A stretch of DNA of 64,000 nt from Catonia carolina (lineage: Eukaryota > Arthropoda > Insecta > Hemiptera > Achilidae). Positions 34,250-46,140 of this stretch are shown one piece after another. Each line of letters begins with the position of its first letter. The stretch's first letter is position 1. Location: assembly GCA_035578175.1 (NCBI GenBank), contig JAQMRL010000001.1:47453553-47517552 (forward strand), read 5' to 3'. The translations under genes and the position numbers were made by a program. The notes beneath the pieces are model-generated. The model was given only the letters and a program-made list of their open reading frames with translations. It was not told the origin of the DNA and made no database searches.

Positions 34250-35825
34250 TAAATATTAATTTCTCTGAACACTTACACAGTCACCAAAGTACATCTCTAA
34301 CAAAAATTATACAAGTTTTTCCTCAACATATCATAGTGAAGTTTTTCCTCAATATATATTATCATACGTAACTTTTTGGCAGTAAACCCTTTAGATAACA
34401 CAGAAACACTCGAAAGACTAAGACAAATGCACCACTATTTTAAAGTAGGTTCCTTCTTTGTATGTTTCTGTAAAAAAATTTAGTTTTCCGGTCAATAACG
34501 AAGTGATCGTTTCTGTATCTAGTGTTATAGTTTTGAGTATGAAGACTGTCTATAGAGTTTTTCGAAAATAATGGTAACTAAAAAGAACTTTATGTTTCAG
34601 AGACAAGATAAATTGTTATAATAAGAATGAATGAAACATTTAAAATGTCAGTTTATAAAAATTTAATAGTACTAAATATTATGCATTATTATACAATCTC
34701 AGTATAAAATGCTTAATATCAAAATTATTTAAGTAGCATAAGATAATAATTTCGATATTCTATTCATCAACAGATGCAGTGAAAGATTTATAGAAGTTTG
34801 AGGTAAAATATTACATTTTTATTGCGCAGGATTCGTTTCTCGTAAAGTAAGTTATGAACTTTGCTTGAACTCTTTATTGAATTGTGATTCCGAGAATGGA
34901 ACATACAAAATGCATTACTTTTAAATTAATGATATATAAACTTAAATTTAAGAAAATAACTCAGGGAAAACTAATTAAACAAAGCTAAATATGTTTTGTA
35001 CTTTGAAAATTAAATCAGAGTTTAGGCTTAAGTTACTGAAGAGAAATAAAATCATAAAATCCAGATGTTAGAGACACACCACATGTGTGCCGTCATTAAT
35101 ATATCACATTATTATTCCAAATATAAGCTATGGTTATTCTAAATTCTAATGTATGATGGAAGCCTAATTTATTAACGAACTTAACTTTCTCTCTCATTTT
35201 CTCTCGATATGGAGAGTGAAATTTGACTCATACTCCTCCTTCTTAAATGCAGACACGTACACAAACACGCACACTCCTTGTGGTTGCAATATGAGAGATA
35301 TAACTTAAAGTTAAGTTATTGTAATAATACGAGTAATAATAACCGAAGAGTGAAGAGAAAACTTTGAAAGTTAAATCTATGTTCCGTCACTAACAAAGTT
35401 AACTAAACCATCCAACATGTGCAGCACCAGCCACCAGACAGCGTTACTGCTGTTCTTATACCCTCTTCTTCTTGACAGTAGTTACTAGTCCTGTATTTGT
35501 TACACTTTATAGGAGTAGTTAAACGGGCCAAGGTGTGGTTTGGTTTATAAGTGCTTTACTTGTTCCATTAATCTTGTCTTCCTTTCGTTTTACGTTATTA
35601 ATATTAAATGTGCCTATAGTCTACTTAATCTATTAAAACTTATGTAACTGCTATCGTAATGGCTGAAGTATTATAAGTAGTTAGTGTTAATTCTCTAAAG
35701 CACTGTTCTAATATCCTTAGTGCAATACTTTTAATGTATTCTATACGATAATTAGGTAATCCGAATTGTAGTAATTTTTTTAATCCCTAATTCGTACGTT
35801 GCAACTGTTTAGTTTAAGAACAGTG
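34250..35825. other. AT-rich spacer
   Basis: No gene recognised. A GC-richer patch at 35390-35540 contains CTCTTCTTCTTGACAG, which could be a reversed GAA tail of an old LINE, but no coding evidence accompanies it. Confidence 0.45.
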
Positions 35826-35828
35826 AGT

Positions 35829-36096
35829 TCCCATGGCTCAATAGGGTAAAGATGATTGATATATAAGTGTAAATGAGGTGTAGTGTTGTACAGAGTCAGG
35901 CCGACATTTCCTGAGAGAGTATGGTTAATTGAACTACAACCCTCAAAGTTCACCAAAGATCACCGATTAGTATTCAAATCCATTTAACAGTACCTAACTA
36001 AACATGGATTTGAACCACGGAACGTTCGTCTCCAAAATCAGCTGTTAAGAAGCTAACTCGCGGCGACATTTTTACCACTAGATTAACCCAGTAGGT
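35829..36096 (-). mobile_element. tRNA-derived SINE, family A, copy 3
   Basis: On the minus strand the head is ACCTACTGGGTTAATCTAGT with box A, and GTGGTTCAAATCC is a clean box B. The body ends with CATACTCTCTCAGGAAATGT and CACTACACCTCATTTACAC. It is the inverted counterpart of 13035 and 21340, slightly shortened at its 3' end. Confidence 0.85.
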
Positions 36097-36377
36097 TGTA
36101 AATGTTTAATGTAAATATATCACATCGACAGAAATATATCATTATAAAACCGAAACGATCCCTCTCAACAAACTGAAGAAGTCAGTAGACTATTATACAA
36201 TTATATTTTCAAAAACCGTAAACCTTTATACTTTGAACCAAAACCCATAAGTCAAAGCATATGTTTTACTTCTTGAGATACAGTCATTACAAATCAATTC
36301 TGCATGATATTCATTAATGATAGTTCATTATTTTTAGATAATATGTTGAAGTTGGTATCAAACTCTATATAAGACGT
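36097..36377. other. AT-rich spacer
   Basis: Nothing recognised. Confidence 0.5.
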
Positions 36378-36779
36378 ATGATAATTTTGTTTGAAAATAG
36401 TAACAATTTATATGTTTGTATTACCTTACAAATAGCTTTCCTGACATTGTTTCTTGAATTAATAATTTGCAGATTGACTTTTCTTAATGTGGTACAAAAG
36501 GATGCATGGTTTTTAACTAAGCACAACTTTTCAGATTTTGATGTGCTGCTATTCAACGATTTTTCATTCACTGTTAAATTTCCCTTGAGGGAAAAATGGT
36601 TTATTTACATGAGGAAGTGGATCAAGCATAAGGAACCTAAGAGTTATAATTTGAAAGGTCGCCCAATTGTGAATCCACTCTCTACCAATGACGCAAGTAC
36701 ACATCCGTTCTTATCTTTCATAAAACCACGTTTTTGGTGTCATAAAATATTAAAATCTTTTAAAACTACGAAATATTAA
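36378..36779 (+). CDS. Unrecognised 133-aa open frame, doubtful
   Basis: This is the longest frame outside known transposon proteins. The first 35 residues are hydrophobic (MIILFENSNNLYVCITLQIA onward). The rest is hydrophilic and mixed (WFIYMRKWIKHKEPK, GRPIVNPLSTNDASTHPF). No family is recognised and no repeated copy exists in the window. A TTTGCAG acceptor-like site just upstream of codon 33 (about 36467-36473) would allow an exon, but no donor partner was found. It could be a chance frame or part of an unknown transposon. Confidence 0.2.
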   Translation: MIILFENSNNLYVCITLQIAFLTLFLELIICRLTFLNVVQKDAWFLTKHNFSDFDVLLFNDFSFTVKFPLREKWFIYMRKWIKHKEPKSYNLKGRPIVNPLSTNDASTHPFLSFIKPRFWCHKILKSFKTTKY

Positions 36780-38025
36780 CAAAATAATCGTTATCTTAAC
36801 TACAAATAGTAACTTACAAAACAATTTCAAACTATATTTTAATCGTTTTAACCAACTCTTCTTAACAGTGGCAGAAGTTAATTTTAATAGTGTATGGAAA
36901 TGATTACAAAATTAACTATTTCAAATATGTCATTTTATTTTACAAAATTTAGATAATAGATAAAGGGTGTTTTTACATTGAATGTTTTTCTTATTTTGAA
37001 AGCAATTTCAATCAAGTTCCCATTATTTTTCTTTTCTTATTACATTAAATTATCGTTTTTTTGTGATTCCACTTTACCATATTTGCTAAATTATTATGTT
37101 CCAGAATCGAATTTAATAAAGTAAATTAAATGTTCGCTATTCTAAATAAATTAATGTTATTTTAGAAGAGCGTTTTATAGTACTATATCGTATAATTTGA
37201 TATTACATATATCAACGTTTTATAGTAAATTTATTACGTAGAAATAATATCGTAATAGTGTTAAAACCAGCGGAAATTCGCCATTCTTTCCCTTGACATT
37301 AATTTGATAATTAGGGTTCTAACTACTATTCAAATTCCGTTCCCACTCCAATCAAGGAGGAGTTATTAATTCTCTACAATTCATATCAACCTTAACTCCT
37401 CCTCCGTCATATATTCGTATACTAACACAATGTATAAAGCTACTACCACTTCTTGCTCTCATTCCACTTCCATCGCATTTCCTTTCATCTCAAAATATTC
37501 TCATATCTCCTTAAACATGCAAACTTATTGCTTCAAAATGTGTACACGTATGTGAATGTGTTTGATATAAGAACATAATATTATTTGCTTTGTGAATATG
37601 ATTGTAGTCTTGTGAGTGTGTGCATGTGTGTTTCACATTTCAACTTGGTAATTATTATACCGGTTGCTTACTGTAGGCGGAGGTGAGATTTAATTTAAAG
37701 TTTCTAAAGTAATAACGGTGCAAGATATCAGTAATACTCATTCATACCATTATGATATATGGCTTAATGTAAAACGTCACACCTGCAGCTGCCATAAAGG
37801 TATTTTTTATGCAGTTATTTTAAAGAAAAACAGTTCATATTATATTATGACTCAAAAGTTATAATCATGCTAATCCGCGACTTATTTTTAATAAATTGAA
37901 AGATGTGTAAGAAATTATTTCAAATGCAGGTTCATGAATTTAGACATTAGGTCGACCTATGAATTTAATAAAATTTAAAACAAAAATTCACGTTAGACTA
38001 GAAATTAAATGAAATATCTTTTGTT
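36780..38025. other. AT-rich spacer
   Basis: No gene recognised. A pyrimidine-rich patch (about 37340-37520) has no supported frame. Confidence 0.5.
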
Positions 38026-38038
38026 CTAACTATGGAAT

Positions 38039-38420
38039 TTCAGAACAAAATTCTACGAAGGATAACGCAATGCCCCTTTTACATCACAAACTCAATGTTG
38101 CACAAAGACTTACAAATCCCGTACGTAATTGATGTCGCGAAACAACTATACAAGACGATGCATGACAAATTTGAATTATATGACAACCCTCTCATACAAA
38201 ATATGTACACTAGGGAGTTACCGGGTGCTCAGACGCAGACGAGGGTGCGCAGACGTTTGAAGCGCCTCTGACAAAGAGATCTTCTTAGCCAACTGTAGGA
38301 CTGTGGTGATGCTGCACGCTCCTTCAAGTAAATCAAGTTTTGGAAAATTAGCTTCAAATTTAGAAATTGTTGTTATTATATAAATAACAGATACTAAATT
38401 TCAATTAAAAGTGTCAAAAA
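38039..38420 (+). mobile_element. 5'-truncated jockey-type insertion with 13-bp target duplication
   Basis: A perfect CTAACTATGGAAT occurs at 38026-38038 and 38421-38433. Between them lies the ORF2 C-terminus (QNKILRRITQCPFYITNSML, HKDLQIPYVIDVAKQLYKTM, NPLIQNMYTRELPG) and a 3' untranslated region ending AAAAGTGTCAAAAA. The protein aligns with the end of the intact element's ORF2 (QSKILRMITNAPYYVTNLTL onward) but is clearly a different jockey lineage. Part of the readable frame starts in the target duplication, so the apparent ATG at 38032 is not a real start. Confidence 0.9.
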
Positions 38421-38604
38421 CTAACTATGGAATGATCATATACATAATTATAGGCTATATTACTTGGTATTTTAATGTTATATTATGTTAATATTTAAAC
38501 CTAAAAACAACTATGATTAAAACGTTTAGAAATGTTGACCTCTACGTTGCACCTAATTTCTAATACTCTTCCCATTACAATTAAAAATCAATATAACTAA
38601 AAAG

Positions 38605-39315
38605 TCTGGTGTGAAAAAATCACCCCGCTTTCTCTTGTTATTGTAAAGAATGAACAATATAACCTACGTTTAATCATGAGTAAACAACGTAAAATGACAC
38701 ATATTTAATTTTAATCATAAGTGTGAATGAATATCAACCTCTGTAACACTTCAATATACTAAAAATTTAACTAAGCGTTGAGTAAAATCATTTTTGAAAT
38801 GAAAGTTGCAAGTTTTTTAATATTCTACATCTTGATTACATACACTTTTGCCCTAAAATGCATATAAAGGCTGCAATTTTAAAAAATTCCATGAGAGCGT
38901 AACTTTCCCAATAATTTCAGCAGATATAAAGGTGCTTACCCTATCTTATAGGTAGAGCATGAAAATTTAATAAATGAAACGATATTACCACAAAACATCG
39001 TAGGAATCGTTTTTGAGATAACTGTAAAAAAAGAAAAATTTCTCGATTATACTGCTACTTCCCGTAGACCGAATTCGATGAGATGTTTGTGGCGGGTCTC
39101 CTTGTAATACCTAAGTTTAAGTTTCAACTTAGTACACTACTCCGTTTTGAGACTGTTTTCTCACACATAGACTAATCGCTAAAAATATGTTATCCGGGTT
39201 CAAGGAGCCTGAAAACGTGTATTTACGGTGAGAATTGGTTTTGGAAAAATAAAATAAAAGCATTCTTTCCTTCCTTGTACTATTTATCATACAGAGCCAG
39301 AGAAATAACAATAAT
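38605..39315 (+). repeat. Unclassified repeat R1, copy 2
   Basis: It aligns with 56185-57030 through GTCTGGTGTGAAAAA, TCAACCTCTGTAACAC, GCCCTAAAATGCATATAAAG, CTATCTTATAGGTAGAGCAT, AAAACATCGTAGGAATCGTT, GTAGACCGAATTCGATGAGA and TATCCGGGTTCAAGGAGCCT. No open frame is conserved between the copies. It may be a non-autonomous element; no terminal repeats or target duplication were found. Confidence 0.75.
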
Positions 39316-40160
39316 ACTTATATTAAGTTGAAAAATTGGTAATTGGAGGAAGCTGTCCTACTTTTAAAGCGCTTTTATTCTTTTATCATACGATTAGATT
39401 TTAACGCTATTTATATTAATAATGGTTGATGAGGCAACACCGCGATAGTAAATATTTTTTTCCGAATAGCCGTTCAGAGAGAACACGCCAAATCAATGTT
39501 TTAATTACTTAATGATTTGCTCACGTTTCTTTTCTTCTACAATCTTTTCATTCTTTCGAATCTTTCCTTCAAAAGTTCTTCTGTTGTGGGGTTCACGGCT
39601 CATTTTTTCATTCTCTTCCCCGAAGATCGCTCTCTGACTTTTTCTCTAAAAATTTCCCTATTCTGTATGTCTTCTGTGTCTGTAATTGTACCTTTAATGC
39701 CATTCACTGTTACTGTAAAACGCGCTGGTTTGGTTTTGAGATTTATTATTTTCTCGAAAACTTGTTTCGTCAATCTACTTTCGTTTATTGCTACCACATG
39801 TCTGAAAAGTACAAATCTCTACCATGTCATTATGTTTTCAGTTTTTTGTATCTCTTTGTTTTTTTATCTTTGTATTTATTTGTTCTATTGTAATAATCTT
39901 CTTACTTCTTAGCTCCTAGGATATTCTGAGCTATTCTCTGTTCCATGCTCATAATTTTGTTGACACCACCTTTCAACATAATTTAAGCGATTCTGCTACG
40001 GTCAGTAGAATACTTACGGTCTTACCACCGTCTGATAATTTTTTATTGTATGATTACTTTTGTATCCCATGATGAGGCTTTTTTGTTATATAACTATCTG
40101 GAATTCATTATTGCAGTTCTCATCTAATCCGCTCGTAAGATATTTTAAATATTTTTTAAA
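39316..40160. other. AT-rich spacer
   Basis: Overlapping frames of 131 and 65 codons on opposite strands (39517-39912) have biased composition and no recognisable similarity. Nothing is called. Confidence 0.5.
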
Positions 40161-40164
40161 CAAA

Positions 40165-40265
40165 TAAATTCCCGGCAAAAGCCTGGAAATTTTTACACGT
40201 TAAAACTCACCGTTAATAGCCCCTAATGACTTAAGCTGTTGATGCGATTTTAAATCAACAAAAAA
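40165..40265 (+). mobile_element. SINE 3' fragment, family C body
   Basis: AATTCCCGGCAAAAGCCTGG, TTTTTACACGTTAAAACTCA, CCGTTAATAGCCCCTAATGA and GTTGATGCGATTTTAAATCA match the body and tail of the family C SINEs. The head is lost. Confidence 0.6.
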
Positions 40266-40601
40266 GTTTTTTCAATTTTACTTTCAATCTTTTTTTTGTA
40301 ATTAAGTTAAGTGACTAGAATGTTAATTATCACAAATTGTTCTTTTTTAGTACTTCAAATGTATACTTTGTACACAATTTTGTATGTAATTATTAAGAAG
40401 TATTCCTACTTAATTATTATGTTAGCCTATTATCTTGAGATCCATATACAAAAGATGGAAATAAATTTTAGTATTATTACTTCAATATGTTAGTGGCTAT
40501 TTGACAGTTAAAGCACTTCATATTCAGCATAACTCTTTCATTCACAAACTAAAATGTTTTGAACTTATAGCATAAGCAATTAATATTCATCTTTTACAAA
40601 G

Positions 40602-40975
40602 ACTCGAGGCTTTTGAGATGTGGTTGTATAGGAGAGTGTTGAGAATTTCATGGATGGACAAAGTGACCAACAAAGCTGTATTGGAGCGAATGAATAAGGA
40701 TTTGGAAGTGATGAACACCATCAAGAGCAGGAAGCTTGCATAGTTCGGCCATGTCATGAGGAATGAAGAAAAATACGGCCTGCTGAAATCCGTTCTCCAA
40801 GGAAAGATCTATGGCAGAAGAGGACCAGGAAGAAGAAGAATGTCATGGCTGAAGAACCTGCGTACCTGGTTCTCCAAGACTACAACAGAACTTTTCAGGA
40901 TGGCTGTAGATAGGATAGCCATAGTCAGACTGATCGCCAATATTCGGAACGAATAGGCACTAACAGAAGAAGAAG
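40602..40975 (+). mobile_element. LINE family G fragment, copy 3
   Basis: The frame gives RLEAFEMWLYRRVLRISWMD, KVTNKAVLERMNK, IKSRKLA-stop-FGHVMRNEE, GLLKSVLQGKIYGRRGPGRR, RMSWLKNLRTWFSKTTTELF, RMAVDRIAIVRLIANIRNE, a stop, then a GAAGAAGAAGA tail. One in-frame stop (about 40741) interrupts it. ACAAAG flanks both sides (40596-40601 and 40976-40981), too short to be decisive. The 5' truncation point closely resembles that of the 47894 copy (RRLEAFEMWLY). Confidence 0.85.
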
Positions 40976-40984
40976 ACAAAGCGT

Positions 40985-41930
40985 ATTTTCATCTTACAAA
41001 TTCGATTCAGTTCTCTGATAATGAAATGACTATGGTAGTTATAAAACTGAATAATATTGTTCATTTTATTGGTTTGAAAATATCGATAACCTATTTGCTT
41101 GAAATTGTCATTTGATAATGTATGTAATGAGAACCAAATATGTTGAAAACTGGAATAAAATTTTTCATTACATTAGAAATCAAAGTTGTTAATATATTTT
41201 ATTTAATAATCATATGGATAAGTAAGTTAGTTTTCAAAATGATTAATAGTTTCTTTTCTTGATGCCTGTTACAGAACTTACAAATTATTGGGACTACTTT
41301 AATGTGATATACCTGCAACTTACCAAATTATACTAATTTTACGAAAGACTGTATGATACTGAAATGTTTTGATTTCAGGTTAAATTAAATGTAATATAGA
41401 AGCCTCCATTAAACTTCTAAAGTTTAAATTGGTTTGTAGTATCGGGCAGAAATTTAATAAAATTGTTGAAACGGAAATTTAGTTCTCTTGTTCAAAGACA
41501 AAGTACGATTTTTTTTTACAAAATTAAACTGAACTTTGGTTACATAAAATTTGATTGTTTAATCAACTTCATCGGAATAGAATGGGCGTATCATTTTGAT
41601 CTTTGTGGCTTTGAGCTTATCTGTACAAGTAACTGTGCCTTCAAAACACAAGAACACTCAATATGTTTTGAAGCGGTTTCCTTAGATAGATAGGACCTAA
41701 AGTAAGAATAATTTAGTCACATAAGGTTTTTAACGAATTATTAATTGTTAATTATATTAGTAATTTATTATTTATGTTAATTAAATTAGACTATTTATCA
41801 GCACTAACAAACATGTTTGCTTTTTGCTACTTTTTATTAAGCAATTAACAATTAATTATAAGAATTAGATTAAATTATTAGGCTTGGTTTTATTTATTTG
41901 TGTATTCCATTAAAATATCTACAATATTTT
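40985..41930. other. AT-rich spacer
   Basis: No gene or repeat recognised. Confidence 0.5.
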
Positions 41931-41934
41931 TTCT

Positions 41935-42700
41935 TCCTTCAGCCCTAAAGACTGATACGAGCCGTGGACTCAACACTAATTTCCTCCATCCTCAACTCTC
42001 TTCATCCCCACATGGTCTATCATCCACCTTTTTTTGAAGATCTCTAGTTACCCATCAATCCATCAAATTTTCCGTCGATAATTTTTTCTGGTATCAAAAA
42101 TTTGAGTCTTCAGTAACTTCTTTGGCACACACTCTTCGTTCATTATCTCCAAGTGACCTAACCATCTTATTCGCTGAGACTTTATAAATTTTAATATAAA
42201 ATATACTCCTGTTCGAATACCTCGTTTATTATTCAATTATGTTTGATTCTCCACGCTTCAATCTTCTTACCCTGACTATAGACACGCAAAACAATTTTCC
42301 TTTTAAATATTTTCAGTGCTTCCTGTTCTATTTATTCAATTGTTCATGTTCCCTGTTTGTTGGGATAACCGGATAATTGTTTAAACATTTTCAATTTTGA
42401 ACTACGACTTATCAGTTTGGATGTTAGGAGTCTGGAGGTTGCAACATGCTCTATGTCCATACTGTGATCTATTCTGAATCGTCATACCTAAGAGATCGTA
42501 ATGATCTATTGTGTTTTCCAAATAACATCTAAACTCCTTTTAACAAAACAATATACATGTTTCTAAATTCTTCAAGATGCTTATATTAATGAACAACTTA
42601 GTCAATTTCGTTTATAAAACTAATACTCTCAGCGGCGTTTTGGTTCAGTTTTGCAGAACTTTCAATTAGACGTTCTCTCGACAAAGCTACTGTCCCAGTA
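41935..42700 (-). mobile_element. Decayed LINE ORF2 C-terminal remnant, antisense
   Basis: On the minus strand near 42180-41935 the text reads SQRIRWLGHLEIMNEECVPK, KLLKTQIF, then in other frames RRKG/LRWIDG-like and W-RKLVL, ending at AGTCTTTAGGGCTGAAGGAA. The RIRWLGH-ERMxEExxPKK pattern is characteristic of C-termini of insect LINEs. Coding signal upstream (42200-42700) is faint. The clade is unknown and it differs from family G. Confidence 0.6.
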
Positions 42701-44350
42701 TAATATTCATATGTACAAATTTGTCTCTTATAGTTTACAAGTAATTATTGATTAATATTATTACCTAAGGTTTCATTATTAGTTTACTAACTTCAACAAA
42801 TGCATTATGTTAGATAAAGTTAAACCTAAAAAAATATTTGAATATTGGATCGCTGACTAAATTATTTATTTTAATGTATTGATGAACTAACAAACAACAT
42901 AATCTGGCTGAAAAATTTAAGTTCCATGTAAAAACTATCGGTCGTTTGCGTATAAAAAAGGCAGATTGACGAACGCATTACCAAATATTGTATAATTATA
43001 TTTGACGTTTAAATTTGTTATCTCCGTGTCTAGTCGTATAAACTATAAGAGTGGGGTGAAAATGTTTTTTGGGAAATATATAAATTAACACACCTTGATT
43101 TTACTTGTCTTTTTTATAGTATAGCTCTTTGTAGTTTGTAATAATAAAACTAAAGAAAACTCTTAACATACGGTCAATATAAATTATATTTTTATACGTC
43201 CAATGTACACGTAAAATTATAATGACACATCCACCTTATACTGTCCACCCGGTATGAGAAACCTCGGAGAGAAAGACTCAAATTAAATTCTTGGACTTTG
43301 AAACATGTTGACTTTCTTCCGAGTTCTGTATATACTTCCCACATATGCAACAAAAAGACACAGTAACAAATTCCTTGTCATTACGGACTCTATTAATCTA
43401 CTTTAGTGCAATGAAACGTGAAATAGAACACCTTAATAAGAGGACTTTACTTCCTGGTACCTAACAAAGGTTTTACTTCTCGACTTAAATACAATGTTCT
43501 GAACTGACCAATTATAAATTTATAGTAACTAATCTTATAGAAAAGTTCAACAAACCGTAGGAAAAATATTATGATTTATCAGTTTTAGTATAGCTGAAAT
43601 AATTACGGTATCAATTTTTAGAACGTTCATCAATTTAATTAAAAATTTTAATAAAAATTCAAATATATCATGTTTTTAAATGATTAATAGTTATTAGTGT
43701 TTACTTTTGGTCTTTTGTTCAGTTAATTAAAAGTTTGTTGCACTACTATCTCCGATAGTAGTGCAACAAAAATTTCAATAGAAATAAATATTAATAAATT
43801 CCAACTCAATTATGTTGAGGTAACTATTGTTCATTTTATTTTCGTTGGAGCTGTGTCACATTATATTTTAATAACGATGCTGTTTTACGGTTTTTTTAAT
43901 AAAACATATTTTCATTATTAATTTAATAAAAATTCATAATTTTAAGTTATCAATTGTTTTACAAAAATAATAAATAAAAAATGGTATGAATTCTCGTTTA
44001 ATTCTGATAAAACTTTTTTATTTAAAAATCAATAAATTTAATATTCATACATGGTTATAAGGGAACTTGTATGGCTTGTGTGAAAATTTACTTTTATGAT
44101 GTTTGCATTACGTTGTTAATAGTTTTTGTTGCAGTGGGTTATGAATAACGACCCAATAAATCCAGTTATTGTTTATAAAGAACTTTATTCATGTTTTATT
44201 AACATTTATAATGTTATATTGAACTTAAAGACAAAGGCAACACATGAAAACGATTTTTTGATAAAATATTTTTACATAATTCATTGAGTCGCAAGAATTA
44301 ATTCGTTAAAATTTAAAAAACTTCACATTTATGTATTTTCCCGGAATTTT
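42701..44350. other. AT-rich spacer with a perfect hairpin
   Basis: No gene recognised. The hairpin 43734-43770 is listed separately. Confidence 0.5.
43734..43770. repeat. Perfect hairpin, 17-bp arms, 3-nt loop
   Basis: TTTGTTGCACTACTATC (43734-43750), TCC, then GATAGTAGTGCAACAAA (43754-43770). The arms are exact. The GC content of the stem is higher than that of the surrounding DNA. No related copies were noticed in the window. Confidence 0.95.
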
Positions 44351-44352
44351 GA

Positions 44353-44600
44353 TCAAAAGAGTCCAACATACGTTAGTAACAAAACATTACATAGAGACCT
44401 TAACATCGAAGCGGTAGACGAAACAATAAAAAAACTATCCAGACGTTTTCATAGCAAACTACACTACGACTCAAATCCACAAACTCAGTCATTGTCCGCT
44501 CCTCACCTACCACACAACCTACCTAGGAGACAGAAAAGGTAATGTAATAGAGACTTTTTGTGAATCGTCTTGAGGGGTTCTTTAAAGGAGGTTATTAGTA
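44353..44600 (+). pseudogene. jockey-like ORF2 C-terminal fragment
   Basis: The frame from about 44362 reads PTYVSNKTLHRDLNIEAVDE, TIKKLSRRFHSKLHYDSNPQ, TQSLSAPHLPHNLPRRQKR and a stop. It matches the end of jockey-clade ORF2 (compare YYVTNLTLHSDLKIPFVTET in the intact element). Short 3' untranslated sequence follows. The upstream border is near GATCAAAAGAG; no target duplication was found. Confidence 0.8.
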
Positions 44601-45440
44601 CAGATTGGTATGATGAAGTTCAATCATGATTTCAAAAGTTTATAACACGTACAATTTCACAAAATGTGTAAAAAGTTAACAAATAAATAATTAAATTAAA
44701 TTATAATTACATCGTTTATCAAGGAGATATAACTTTGAACTGAAAATAATCTTACAAAACATAATTTGTAATTTAATCAAATTATATTGACTTTGAAATT
44801 CAAAGTGTTTTTATGAATTTAATAAACATGTAAATAGGCTACTGTATGTTTTATTTATCTTTCCAATAGAGAGTTCCCTAACGGAAATTCATGCCTGTGT
44901 AGGAAATTTAAATTTAGTTAAAAATAATGAAACTGCTTGATAAGGTAATTTAATGTCAGTGTAAATACGTTAACTGAATATCAATGTAAATAAATATTTG
45001 GACGTAGTTAATGAAATGAAAAATAACGGTATGAAAGAGAACACACAATTTATTGCTAAATATTTGAGTTTTTGTTTGGCAGAAAATGTTATTTACATGA
45101 AATTTTCTGTCAAATGTTATGGAAATGTAGAAATATTGCTTAAATTTATTGTTAGGTTTTAATAAAGAATAAAAATAGATATACTGCTACCATTTTCTGT
45201 TTAATCCAAACTTTCCTGTTTTGTTTTTTGTAAATATGTTTTTCATCTTCAAAAGCAATTATTTATATGGGTTAGGTTTTTATAAGGGTGTTACTGACTG
45301 TTATACTAACCCAAGATTAATATAACTTGAATGTATTTTACATCTACGTCATTATTTGAATTTTCATGTTTCATTAAGAAATTAATCAATATTATTCTCT
45401 TTTTTGCTTTGAATTTTTGGAAATTGGTTAGAAAAAATCA
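44601..45440. other. AT-rich spacer
   Basis: No gene or repeat recognised. Confidence 0.5.
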
Positions 45441-45449
45441 TCAACTTCT

Positions 45450-45790
45450 TAACCCTCCTCCAAGTTTCCTCGGGTTGAACCCGACACAACTCCTCTTTAT
45501 CTCACTCTTTCATTCCTCTCTTGGCATTGCATAGTTTTCTCAATCCATCCATAATTTGACCCATCCACTTTACTCGTGATCTGCTCCTTTGTCTTTTTCC
45601 ATTCATCTCAAAGTACGGCATCCATTTGGCAGTCTACTATCCTCCATCCAACTAACATGACTACACCACGTATTTTTGTCTGCTCAACTCTCCTTATCAG
45701 ACTGCCCATTCCTGATTGTCCCCTAACTACATCGTTGCTCATTCTATCTCTTTTTGTCTTTCCTACCATTATTATATAGCTCATTTGTCC
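45450..45790 (-). mobile_element. LINE ORF2 C-terminal remnant, antisense (first of two)
   Basis: On the minus strand the shifted frames read RMSNDVVRGQSGMGSLIRRV, EQTKIRWCSHVSWMEDSRLP, then SRSRVKWMGQIMDGLRKLCN. This is the RxRNxxVRxxxGMxxLxxRVEQTKLRWxxHVxRM ... RPRxRWMDxV layout of LINE C-termini. It is broken by frameshifts and a stop. Confidence 0.6.
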
Positions 45791-46140
45791 AATATTGAAT
45801 TAGTTTCTCGAAATGTATCAAAGTTTTCCTCCTTCCTTTCCTTGCTATATCCAGCTTAATCCCTTCACTATCTTGATGTCATCCCACCACATCAGTCGTA
45901 ATCTGCGTCTTCTTGATCTTGTACATGGTCCTCATTCTTTGAAGAATGCATTTCCATTTACCGTCCGTTTGTCTTTCTTTATGGATCGCCCATCTAATTG
46001 CTCTTTTATCCATTTTTCGCATAACGTCCTGCATTTCGTTGATGTTTCTTTTGTGCTCGCTGAGGTTTTGATGTTGTTATGTTGCTCATATCGTAGATCT
46101 TACATTGTGTTTCACATTGAGACATTGTGTTTCGGCGCAG
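45790..46140 (-). mobile_element. LINE ORF2 C-terminal remnant, antisense (second)
   Basis: On the minus strand one coherent frame reads LCEKWIKEQLDGRSIKKDKR, GPCTRSRRRRLRLMWWDDIK, IVKGLSWI, followed by KEGGKL and FNIGQMSYI-like residues. The RRLRLxWWDDIKxxxGxxWI pattern is typical of another LINE C-terminus. It abuts the preceding remnant in the same orientation, which suggests one insertion next to or into the other. Confidence 0.5.

Noticed and set aside
39517..39912. 131-codon frame rich in Phe, Leu and Ser
   Set aside because: Composition reflects pyrimidine-rich DNA; no motif, and an equally plausible opposite-strand frame overlaps it.
43734..43770. microRNA precursor
   Set aside because: A 17-bp stem with a 3-nt loop is too short for a canonical precursor.
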